Assembly (NCBI GenBank): GCA_003614735.1
Contig: KZ992519.1
Location: 1 to 36,310 of the forward strand
DNA from: Thamnocephalis sphaerospora
Taxonomy: Eukaryota > Zoopagomycota > Zoopagomycetes > Zoopagales > Sigmoideomycetaceae
Direction of reading: 5' to 3'
Length of the DNA: 36,310 nt
The position numbers and the translations under genes are program-made. Shown one piece after another: positions 19,292-29,499 of the stretch. The number at the start of each line of letters is the position of its first letter. The first letter of the stretch is position 1. Below the pieces are notes generated by a model that saw nothing but the letters and a program-made list of their open reading frames with translations, was not told where the DNA came from and did not search any database.

Positions 19292-21355
19292 CTAAAAAGG
19301 CACCAAGGACAGGTGCCCCAGCGCATCGCGGGGGGCCGCTAATGTCCGAGGAGGTGACAAAGACGGCGGTGAAAGCAGCGACGGCGCACGAGAGAGCAAC
19401 GGTACCGACGGTGTCGCCGCGGCACTGCCCGGAACGGCTGTTGCGGACAGGCCGGAACAAGCGGGTGGCACAGAGGGCGACGGCATGCCATGGGATACGG
19501 TGACCGGCTGGGCCTTGAGGAGCGGCGGCAGCGGCAGCGGCGGTGCGCCAAGACTGGCAAACTCGCTGCTCAGCGGACGATCCAGGAGGCAGCGCGGCGA
19601 AGGATACAGCGGGACATAGTCGCGCAGTGACGGCAGCCGCTCGACGTGCTTGGCCGCCAGACTGCTGCTACTGCTGTTCTTGAGCGCGGGCAGACAGGGT
19701 GGAGCATGCGGATCGAACGCAGCAATGGGCGGCAGTTCAGCAAACGCCACTACGCCATCCCGGTGCCCTTCGGCCTGCGAGCAGCAGTGGCACGACGTGC
19801 TACTTTCAGGCATGGATGAAGGTGATGTCTGCGTTCCTGGGGTGGAGAACATGGCCAGTGGCAGATTGTCACGGGCCCAGCCACCGCCAGACCAGTCGAC
19901 GGCGGTGGGGCGGCCTAGGACATCTGTCCGGTGCGGGTCTTGGTGCTCGCCAGGACCAACACGTCTTCGTCGAGCACCCGTCTGCGGTTCACTGCTGTAT
20001 GATTCTCCGGCAAAAGGCCGCTTGCTACGCATCGCCCGTACGGTAGAATCCGTGGCAAGCGAGAGCAGCATGGGTATAGGCTCGGCTCGGGCCAGATTGG
20101 AGGGCAGATGCAGCGGTAGGCCAAAGTCGCTTATCGAGTGAGCGTGCAATGGTCCCACGCCAGGGGCACCGCTGGCCGTCAGGGACCAGTGCATGCTGCC
20201 ATGGCCGTAGCTATGACCAGTATCCTGGCGCACGGTCTGCAGCAGCGTCGTAGCCGGTGCCGAGCGAGCTCTATCGGACGAAGCGGGCGCCAGCTGGTAG
20301 CGTCCAGGGAGTAATCGTGCTGCATCGGTGCGCGCATAGATGGTGCTGTACAAGCGTCAGTGTATGCTATTTGGCGTACACGCTATTTGGCTCACCTGTC
20401 CGTCTGATGTCCGTTGCGCAGGCGAATTTTGACGCCCTGGTTGACAAACATCCGCGACAGGGCGGTAGATTCTGTATCAATGCACCGTTAGTCTTCTTCC
20501 ACTACGCTTGGCCAGCCGTGGTCACAGCAGCTTGCCTACCCAGTACACCGGGGAACATCTTTGTCGAGTAGACGACAAACGGGTCCGACGTGACGGTGCC
20601 TAGCTGGCGCAGTGTCTTTCTGCGCGATGGCGTGTGTCAGCATACAGTCAGGCACACCTCGATACGGTACTTGCCCCGCGCGTTGGTAGAGAACAAACTG
20701 GATGCGAAAAACGCCCGGGCGCTTTACTCCAAGATCTGGAAAGACGAAGAAAGGACGGCGCAGCGCAGAGCATTCGCTATCTCGCAGCAAATACACGGCG
20801 GACGCCCAGGTCCCGACCACCAGATGAGCTGCTGCGCGCGGCATACGCTGCATCTGCGTGCTAGACTCGTCGTCTTCGGCGGGCGTGTGGGCCGTGTACG
20901 AATACGCCAGGGTCGTGGACTCGGAAAGTACACCTTCACAGGGTACAGCATTCAGGAGCGCAATCACCAGGTAGTCGATGCCGGTTTCACGGCCGGTTGG
21001 CTGGTTGGCGGTCAGCAGACGCAGCTCCAGCACAGGCGGTGGATCAACGGCACGGCGTTCGGCTGTCGGACACCGAGAGCGTATGGTTAGCGCGTGTGCG
21101 CACCAAATGTCGGCATCTGCCTGCTCGCTCGCTCGTTCGTTCGCTACACACTGGCATCCTGTCCGTTGGCCGCACGGGCACGCCGTGGCTGCTGGCGAAT
21201 AATGAGCTGCTGGGTACTGCCCATCGGCCATGGCCGCCCGTCCATTCTGCGGTCAGCAACGTGGATCGCCGCTGCATTAAGCGCGATGCTTACGTTTGTG
21301 CACAGGGGATGGCATCAGGCCCGGCGCCTGGCAGGCGATGATCAAGCAAAGCCAT
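19292..21355 (-). CDS. Velvet-domain transcriptional regulator
   Basis: Velvet proteins are fungus-specific DNA-binding, dimerising regulators of development and secondary metabolism. Six exons on the minus strand: 21355-21294, 21246-21152, 21062-20675, 20619-20540, 20471-20396, 20345-19292; 584 residues. The velvet domain runs from STQQLIIRQQPRRARAANG (~residues 31-50) through ERRAVDPPPVLELRLL, HLVVGTWASAVYLL, RRPFFVFPDLGVKRPG and TSDPFVVYSTKMFPGVLES to STALSRMFVNQGVKIRLRN (~residue 230). The ~350-residue C-terminal tail is Ser/Pro-rich and disordered, with a basic patch (GARRRRVG) that could be a nuclear signal. All junctions keep phase; intron 3 (20620-20674) uses the donor GCAAGT. The first exon rests on one good ATG context (GCCATGG at 21355) and a clean 47-nt intron; a start at 21245 is the fallback. 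I cannot say whether it is VeA-, VelB- or VosA-type. Confidence 0.93.
20620..20674 (-). other. GC-AG intron (velvet gene intron 3)
   Basis: Read on the minus strand: donor GCAAGT from 20674, a CTGAC branch-like site, acceptor CGCAG ending at 20620, 55 nt. The join restores the velvet core reading up to TSDPFVVYSTKMFPG. The overlapping GTACCG donor gives the wrong phase. Confidence 0.85.
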
Positions 21356-22004
21356 GGCAGACTGCCGTCATAGGTTACTTGGCAGCTGTAGCGCAGAATA
21401 CACGCGCGCTCAGCGGCCAATCTGGGTAGGTGCAAGAAACAGGGCGCAGATAATAATGCGACTGCAACGGTAAATGAAATGCAAAGAAATCCAATGGCCG
21501 CTGCAAACGCCAAAGCATCGGTGCCGCGCAAAGGGTCTGTACACTCCATGTGCTTCTTTAAGTTGCGCTGCCAGTTCAGCCAGCAGGCAAGCAAGCCCCT
21601 GGCCGTTTATCCGGCTCCTTTTCGATGGAAGTATCCCCTGGCCCCTTTATGCCAATGGACCAACGGCGCGTTGGCCGCCGTCTTGGTCACGTGATGTTAT
21701 AGAGCGGAAGGTTCGCTAGGGAAGCGAGGCAGTGGAACATTCCACGGTGCGCCACGCTGGTTGCCACGCTGCTCTGGCGACTGGTTATCCTCTACCGTTA
21801 CCACTACTACTTGTGCTGCTACTAATACAGCGCTGTCGTCGTCACTGCCACTGCCGTGCGCTCCAACTGGCCTCTTTCTTTCCGCTCTACTACTACTCAC
21901 CGCCGCGCCTGCGCATCCCTCGACCGCCACGACATCCTTTGGCCAGCCTCCATCCCCTCTGCACTCCCTATCCACCCCTCGTTTGCACCAACGCGTCAAC
22001 CACC
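21356..22004. promoter_or_regulatory. Divergent promoter region, velvet gene / NCS1
   Basis: About 650 bp between two divergent start codons. The NCS1-proximal part (21780-22000) is strongly pyrimidine-rich on the plus strand, as is common in fungal core promoters and leaders. No gene supported. Confidence 0.6.
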
Positions 22005-22967
22005 ATGGGCAAGGCCAACAGCAAGCTCTCTGCCGAGCAAATCAAGGACCTGCAGGAGTGCACCTACTGTAGGTAGTGACGGTCCATCGTGGGGCGGCGT
22101 GGGCCTGCTGGCGGGCGGTGCGCTGCGGTGGCGGCCGCGCGCCGAAGCAGCAGGCGGCTTGGGCGGCCGGACCAGGTTTGGTATAGGGCAGCAACCCGTT
22201 TGCTAACGCTGTGCCACGTTGCCTGCTTCATACGGACTCGCGGCGACCAGTTGAGAAGAAAGAGCTGCAGCAATGGTAAGCCGATTGCACGCCTGTTGCT
22301 TGGCGGCAATGCTAACGCGTGCCGGTTGGTCGCGTTCGCCAGGTACAAAGGCTTTAAGAAGGACTGTCCGTCTGGCCAGCTGGACCGCGCCGGCTTCCAG
22401 CGCATCTACAAGCAATTCTTCCCGTTCGGCGACCCGACTGCGTTTGCCGAGCACGTGTTCAAGGTCTTTGACAATGACAGCAGTGGCACCATTGACTTCA
22501 AGGAGTTTATCTGCGCGCTGTCGGTGACGTCGCGTGGCAATCTGGACGAGAAGCTGGAGTGTAGGTGACCGTGTTGGTCGTGTGGGTACGCAGACGCGCG
22601 GCGGCGCTAACGGCGCGGTTTCGCACGCACACAGGGGCGTTCCAGCTGTATGACATCGACAACGATGGCTACATCACACGCGACGAGATGCGCCAGATTG
22701 TCGAGGCCATCTACAAAATGGTGGGCTCCAACAGCAATGTGCCCGTGGACGAGGACACGCCGGAGAAGCGTGTCGACAAGATCTTCCAGATGATGGACAA
22801 GGTACGTGCCGCCTACGGCGATGCTGCGCCTGCGTGCTGCTGCAACGATGGCTCACATGCATTCGCAGAACAACGACGACAAGCTGACACTGGAGGAGTT
22901 CCAAGAGGGCAGCCGACAGGATCCGTCCATTCTGCAGGCGCTCAACCTCTATGATCACATTGTGTGA
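22005..22967 (+). CDS. NCS1: Neuronal calcium sensor 1 / frequenin
   Basis: Myristoylated EF-hand calcium sensor; yeast Frq1 activates the phosphatidylinositol 4-kinase Pik1 at the Golgi. Five exons: 22005-22068, 22251-22275, 22343-22560, 22635-22801, 22869-22967; 190 residues, exactly the family length. The N-terminus MGKANSKLS has the Gly2 myristoylation signal. EF1 is the usual degenerate hand (KDCPSGQLD); EF2 is [14 protein letters not shown]3 [12 protein letters not shown] and EF4 [12 protein letters not shown]. In EF4 the normally glycine position 6 is Asp, which may weaken calcium binding. Exon 2 is only 25 nt but is required to rebuild [14 protein letters not shown]. Intron 1 (182 nt) is the second longest in the window. 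The protein ends [13 protein letters not shown], as in frequenins. Assignment is firm. Confidence 0.97.
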
Positions 22968-23363
22968 TGGCTCATTGTAACGCTCTTTGATCGGCGCGCA
23001 CGCTTGTCTCGGTCTGCTCTGTTGTGACGCGGCTGCAATGTACGCCTCGACCGACACCGTGTGGTGGGCGCGCGATGACGTGCAGTTTTCTGCTGTTTTT
23101 TGCAAGTGCAATGGAATATTATGTGACTGTAAGGATGTTTGCGACAGACCCGGCCGGCTTCTACGGCCAGCATGTAAACACACGCTGCACCACACATCGC
23201 GCAAGCAACTGGGCTGCCGCAATAGAAACTGTTCTGCATATCAATCCCACATAGGTGTCTGCCGCCTGTGCAGCGTGCATGAAACAATGGCGTTTAGAAA
23301 ATGTGCAGCAAACAAGCAGTGGCACGGTGCAGCCTGGCTCGTCCGTGTTTGCGCCAAAAGAAA
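22968..23363. other. Convergent spacer NCS1 / YIP1
   Basis: 396 bp between two stop codons, containing both 3' UTRs. Open frames here show no family features and no splice context. Confidence 0.65.
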
Positions 23364-24434
<1,071 letters not shown>

Positions 24435-24628
24435 GTTGAGCGGATGCGGCGGATAGAGCGCAGGGATGCACGCGCCGTTGGCGAGAGGAGTATGAGAGAG
24501 GAGACGTCAACAAAGTGGCTGCTGCCACGGCATCTGCTCGCCTTCTTGTCACGCCACCTGTCAGCATCCGCTGATTTGCCGCCTACGCCGCTGATCTCTT
24601 GCCTTTGCGTCTAGTCTGTGTGCCCGCC
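24435..24628. promoter_or_regulatory. Compact bidirectional promoter YIP1 / TAF5
   Basis: Only 194 bp separate the two start codons, so core promoters and leaders of both genes share this space. It is pyrimidine-rich toward TAF5. No specific site can be named. Confidence 0.6.
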
Positions 24629-27522
24629 ATGGCCAGCTCAAACGCCACGGCCGCTACCGCTGCTGCCGCAACCCTGGCTGATAGTGCCCACTTGGCCGGC
24701 GGCGAGTCTTCGGCCAGCCAGGAGCAGCTGGACCGCATCGTGCTCGGCTATCTGAAGCGCAAGGGCTATCGTTTGGCGGAGGACGCGTTCAAGCGCGAGG
24801 CGCGCCTGCAGACGCTTGGCGAGCTGTCCTGCGAGCTGCAGCCGGGCGCGGACGCGTCCATTCCCAACTATGTGCTCTACTACAGCCAGACGGAGCAGGG
24901 CGAGCCAGGCGTATATCGGCGCAGTTTTGACGGCCTACGGCGCTGGCTGGACACGTCGCTTGACATGTACCGTGTAAGCTATATGCGCTGTGCGTATTGC
25001 GCATGGGCCAGCGTGCTTACGGTCGGCGGACACGGTGCAGCCTGAATTGCGCGCCACGCTGTTTCCCGTCTTTGCGCATGTCTACCTGGAAATGCTATCC
25101 AAAGGCCTAGCCGAAGAAGGTGAGGCCATTTTTCCAGTGTACCATGAACCACTGCCGGGCAAGTAGGATCGCGCAGCTGACGGACGCAACATTATAGCGC
25201 GCGAGTTTATGCAGGCGAACCGTGCTGACCTGGAAGATGAGCATCCGGCGGAGATGCAGAAGCTGGGTGCTATCACGCTGCCGCAGCATCTCCAGGAGAG
25301 CGAGTTTGCGCAGATGCTGCTGGCGGAAAAGTACAATCTGCGCATGACAGGCGTGGCACTTCGCCTGCTGGTCAGCTTTCTGTTGGATCAAAAGCACATG
25401 CTTTTGCTGCGCGTTGTTAGCCAGCGGCTAAATATACAAGGTATGGGCACTCTGGCACAGTCGCCAGTCTGCCGTCTGGCTTATCATTTGTATTTTTGGT
25501 CAATAGTTGCAGGCGATCATGCAGACAGTACGGGCGCCGACATTGGCGTTGTCGGCCAGACGGGCATGCAGATGGACGGGCTAAACCAGCAGCCTGTGCA
25601 GTTGGCAAAGTCGGCAACGAACGCGGCGTTTCGCGAGGAGGTGGAGCGAGCTCTGCAGCAGCACGACGCTACTCTCAAAGACTCGTGGCGGGAGGTACGC
25701 CGGTGCACCAGTTGCCCGCGACACGATTGGCCGACCGACTGATCGTATTTTTGCGTCCATTGTCGGCTAGATTCACGACGGCGCGCCATCAGCCTCTACA
25801 TTGGTAGACAAATACAAGGAACTGCAAAAGCAGGAGACATCGTTGGAGCCCGCCACTATACCGTTTCCAGCACCGTGAGTGACTGGCTGTGATAGTACGC
25901 AGTTATCGGCGTGGTTTGCTGACACCATTGCCGATTAGGACGACATTCGACGTCAAGCAAGAAGTAGAGCGTATCAAGGACTTGGCAAAGCAGATTGCAC
26001 TTGGACCAGGCGCACTGCCCTCCATCTGCTGCTACACTGTACACAACACAAACGACAGGTACATGCGTGCATATTTGCCGACCACTGTATCAAGCTTACA
26101 TTGCACCACACAGCCTCAATTGCATGGCATTTTCAGACGACCTCTCCACCATGGCGTGTGGCTTTTCCGAGTCGTACGTGAAACTGTGGAGTTTGACAGG
26201 ACAACCGTTGCGGGGTCTGCGCAGTGATATAGATCTTAAGAATATGCACAGTGGCAAGTAGTCTATGGGCACACGGTGGCAGCCAGACAACCCGTCGTCT
26301 GACTGTACGCTCTGCACGCTAGAGGCAGACCTGGAGCGCGCGCGGGAAACTACCGACGCGCACTGTCGGAAGCTCATCGGCCACTCTGGGCCGGTGTTTG
26401 GCGCCAGCTTCAGCCCGGATGGCCGCTTCTTGGTGACAGCATCTGAAGACAGTACTGGTAAGTCGGCGCATGCAGACACCACACCAGTGCTTGTCGGCTG
26501 ATGCTGCTTGTGACATTGCAACTAGCACGCCTCTGGAGCCTGGATACATACAGCAACGTGGTCTGCTACCGCGGCCACAACTATCCAGTCTGGGATGTGG
26601 AGTTTGGTCCGTATGGCACCTACTTTGCTACCGCATCACACGACCGCACAGCACGACTTTGGAGCTGCGAGCACCCCTATCCGCTTCGCGTATTCGCCGG
26701 TCATCTTTCGGATGTAGACGTAGGTCGCCAGCAACGATCAGCTTGTTTGTGCATAGCCTAACCTTTTGTGCGCGCCATCTCCCCCCTCCCCCCCTTCTAC
26801 AACCCAGTGCCTTCGTTTCCATCCCAACTCGCGGTATCTGCTTACGGGTAGTAGCGATCAGACGGTGCGCATGTGGGATGTACAGCACGGCCAGTGTGTG
26901 CGCATCTTCAAGGACCATTGCGCACCCGTTACAGCACTAGCCACATCCATGGATGGGCGGTTGGCTGCCTCGGCGGGCGCGGACAAGATCATTAGGCTTT
27001 GGGATCTTGGGTCGGGCAATCTGATCAAGCGGCTGCATGGCCATGAAGCGTGCGTGTACTCGCTAAGCTTTAACGCCGAAGGCAACATTCTTTGCTCTGG
27101 TGGAGCGGACAACGTTGTTCGCGTGTGGGATGTTGTTCGAGAGTCGACCGAAGAAGAGAAGGCGCAGGCAGCAGCAGCAATGTCGACTAGCACGCGCCCC
27201 TCGCCGGCGCCCGGCAAAGAGACGAAGAAGCCGCGGAAAAAGTCGGTCGCCGGCAATGCAGCTACAACATCCCCGGTGGCTGCTGGCAAGGAACGAGCTG
27301 CGGGTTCCGCAGCGACCAAGCCGTTTATCAGGTAAGGGCGGGCCGCGCAGCGCAGTATGGTCGGCGCGTAGTAAGGCTCAGTCGGCACTAACACAGCAAA
27401 CCATATTGTGTAGCGCCGACCTGCTTGGGTCGTTCCCTACAAAGTCAACGCCCATCTACCGGGTACAGTTTACGCGCAGAAACCTCGCTGTCGTTGGCGG
27501 CGCCTTTATGCCGCACGCTTAG
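24629..27522 (+). CDS. TAF5: Transcription initiation factor TFIID (and SAGA) subunit 5
   Basis: WD40-repeat scaffold of TFIID and, in fungi, of SAGA. Eleven exons: 24629-24973, 25041-25119, 25198-25440, 25513-25694, 25771-25874, 25939-26058, 26114-26253, 26323-26457, 26526-26719, 26808-27331, 27414-27522; 724 residues. A LisH motif ([20 protein letters not shown], ~34-53) is followed by the TAF5 N-terminal domain, including [20 protein letters not shown] and [20 protein letters not shown]. Then come a linker and at least six WD40 repeats from about residue 358, with endings such as [36 protein letters not shown] and [10 protein letters not shown] Lys/Ala-rich insert separates repeat six from the final [16 protein letters not shown] strand. 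Intron 7 has a GCAAGT donor. Intron 3 (72 nt) is in frame and stop-free. The start at 24629 has a GCCATGG context; an in-frame ATG at 24599 is less likely. Confidence 0.97.
26254..26322 (+). other. GC-AG intron (TAF5 intron 7)
   Basis: Donor GCAAGT at 26254, CTGAC branch-like site, acceptor GCTAG ending at 26322, 69 nt. It joins KNMHS to [11 protein letters not shown] in phase; an alternative GT donor four bases downstream gives the wrong phase. Confidence 0.82.
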
Positions 27523-27662
27523 GCGGCATGCGCTTTCAGACAAGACTGGGCGTCTTTTCGCCTTGCGACTAGCCATGTGTGCGTGCGCCGCGGTCACGCA
27601 CAGCCGTATATTCAACTAGTACATTGTGTATGATATCAACGTGCGATGTTACCGATTGGCCA

Positions 27663-28811
27663 TTAGTTGCCCATGCCCCAGCTGTTGTATCCAGCGGTAC
27701 CAAAGCCTTCCCACTGTAGGCCGTCCGCGTCCACAATCGGATCTCCTGCATAATGGTTGACCTCGGGCATGTGGTGGTTGCTTCCGCGAGACTGGGCACG
27801 GCCGCCAGCACGGGCACGTCCCCGGTCGCGCCCGCCTCTATCATTGCCATGTTCGCCCGCAGTTTGTTAGTGGCACCGAGCGTACAAGACACTGTATCCG
27901 CGTCGCCCTATAGCCTACCTGGAACGTCCATTGTACGCGCGTGCTCGTCCCCGGCCACCAGTGTCGGTACGTCTGGACGCCACCGTGTATTCGGTACGCT
28001 GCCGTGCACCCGATGTCTCGTCGCTAGTAGACCTTGAGAATTGCTGAAAATATCCCTCCATTTCAGGCCACTGTAGCCGTGCTTCATGCAGGCTAACAAA
28101 ACCTTCTAGCGGCGAAAGATGTCCATCATTCATGCGTTTGCCATTGGCCTTACTGCGTGCTGGCTGTGCATCTTGGATTTCCGTATCCTCGTAGTCGTCG
28201 ATGTCGTCGGGGAGAAGATGCTGGCTGAGAATTTCCATGCCAGAGGGCCGGTCGTCAAACCAGTCGTCTACGTCGGTAATGCGACCGTCCGAATGTTCGC
28301 CGTCAGAAATGATGATACTCTGGTGCATGTCTGCACCATCGGCTATTCCGCGGGAAGCAGTCGGGTCCGCGGCATCAGCGCTGGCACTGGCAAACTTTGC
28401 CTCTTCTTCCAGCTGTGCCATCTGATTCAACTCGTCGTCGACATGGCGTTCTAGATCTTCCATTGGAAAGTGCTCGCCACAGATAGGACATGGCCCAGTC
28501 TGCCGGCCGGCATAGGCCTCTGCACCCGACTGTCCTGCAGGTTGGTCAAGCTCGTTGGTATTACGAGTCTGCTTCGTGGAAAACTGCGCAGGCACCGCTG
28601 TCCGCGCAGAGGGTTGCACGACGTGTTTTCCTTTAGCAGCACGCAGTCGCTTTGGCGGAACAGACGTGCTTTCCTCTGCCAGGCGCCGACCGTGTTTGGT
28701 ACTGGAACCAGCACGCGTGCTCGCTGCCCCCGACGCGTACGTGCTCGGCAGCTGCGAAAAGCTGAGCGTCTCAAAGGCAGCAGCATCGTCGTCGTCGTCG
28801 TCCGTGTACAT
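27663..28811 (-). CDS. Protein with UBZ4-like zinc finger, SUMO-interacting-like motif and RGG tail
   Basis: Not a family I can name. Exons: 28811-27919 and 27837-27663; 355 residues, joined across an 81-nt intron with a CACTAAC branch-like site. The N-terminus is acidic (MYTDDDDDDAAAF). A basic Ser/Pro region follows, then at about residue 108 a Rad18/UBZ4-like finger (CPICGEHFPMEDLERHV) in which the expected last cysteine, four residues after the His, is Glu. At about residue 165, IIISDGEHSD fits a SUMO-interacting motif: a hydrophobic run followed by acidic residues. Later come a conserved-looking LHEARLQWPEMEGYFQQFSR, an Arg/Gly-rich tract (GGRGRARAY, RGGRDRGRARAGG) and an aromatic end (LQWEGFGTAGYNSWGMGN). 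Binding of ubiquitin or SUMO and of nucleic acid is inferred. The start at 28811 is preferred over 28880, whose extra residues look non-coding. Confidence 0.75.
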
Positions 28812-29197
28812 GGCATGCCAAAAGCAGCGTGGCCACGCGCTCAGACAAGCAGAAGTGCGCTCGACAACCAGCGCACGCACTCAAGCGGAGCGGCTGCACA
28901 ATGCTATGCGTGCAAGCAAGAGTGTACAAAAGGTAATAGCGATGCAATGCGAGTAAAAGTTTGTTCGTTTACAAATCGCGTCCAGCAACGTTTTACGGTT
29001 TTATTCGCTCGCGTGCACCACACTATCAGGTGATACAATGTATAACGAAACAACATCCCAACTCCACCCTCGCGAGCAGACATCGGGTTGAATAGCCACG
29101 GCTTTATGTGGCCTTGCTCTACAGCACACATGCAGGATTAATCGTGGTTAAGAGTTGGCCGACTTGCATCGCCTTCTCGTTGACACGAGCCAAATAG
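28812..29197. promoter_or_regulatory. Upstream region of the UBZ-like gene; no supported gene
   Basis: Between the UBZ-like gene start (minus strand) and the orphan plus-strand frame at 29198. It contains short frames only, including a 17-codon ATG frame from 29038 that I cannot join in phase to the downstream frame. It probably holds the promoter of the UBZ-like gene. Confidence 0.5.
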
Positions 29198-29395
29198 GCG
29201 GCAGAGGAGGAGGTCGGTTTACTCTATCCACTTTCTGACGCCCAGAGCCGTGATCTTTTGCAAGTTGTTGTCAGCCGCTTCTCCTGGCATCAGATTGACG
29301 ATGTAGTGCTACCACCAATTGACGCTCGTCATCGAGTCCGCGAGGATGGCTGCCTTTCAAGCTACTTTGTTTATGTGCCACATGGCTTAGTATGA
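29198..29395 (+). CDS. Possible terminal exon of an unrecognised small gene (orphan frame)
   Basis: A 65-codon frame without ATG, opening right after an acceptor-like AAATAG that has a TTGAC branch-like site about 12 nt upstream. It ends in TGA, and AATAAA follows 13 nt later. The peptide has ordinary protein composition (VGLLYPLSDAQSRDLL, RFSWHQIDDVVLPPID, LSSYFVYVPHG), unlike the other chance frames in spacers. I could not find a convincing upstream exon with an ATG in the right phase, and I recognise no family. It could be the last exon of a small gene, the remains of one, or chance. Confidence 0.35.
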   Translation, partial: AAEEEVGLLYPLSDAQSRDLLQVVVSRFSWHQIDDVVLPPIDARHRVREDGCLSSYFVYVPHGLV

Positions 29396-29407
29396 TCCAT
29401 GCAAGTG

Positions 29408-29413
29408 AATAAA
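29408..29413 (+). terminator. AATAAA polyadenylation-type signal
   Basis: AATAAA on the plus strand, 13 nt after the orphan frame's stop codon and about 90 nt before the MRM1 start. It suggests a transcript ending here, upstream of MRM1. Confidence 0.4.
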
Positions 29414-29499
29414 ACCGTAAAACCGTAAAATATTACTCGCTTCCCATACCCAACTGACGAGGCAGTCGTTGCTTTACCTGTTCCACCTTTTCAGCCGTC

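Noticed and set aside
29038-29091. ATG frame of 17 codons as first exon of the orphan frame at 29198
   Set aside because: Its only donor (GTTGAA) is weak and gives the wrong phase for joining to the orphan frame without an implausible 8-nt middle exon.
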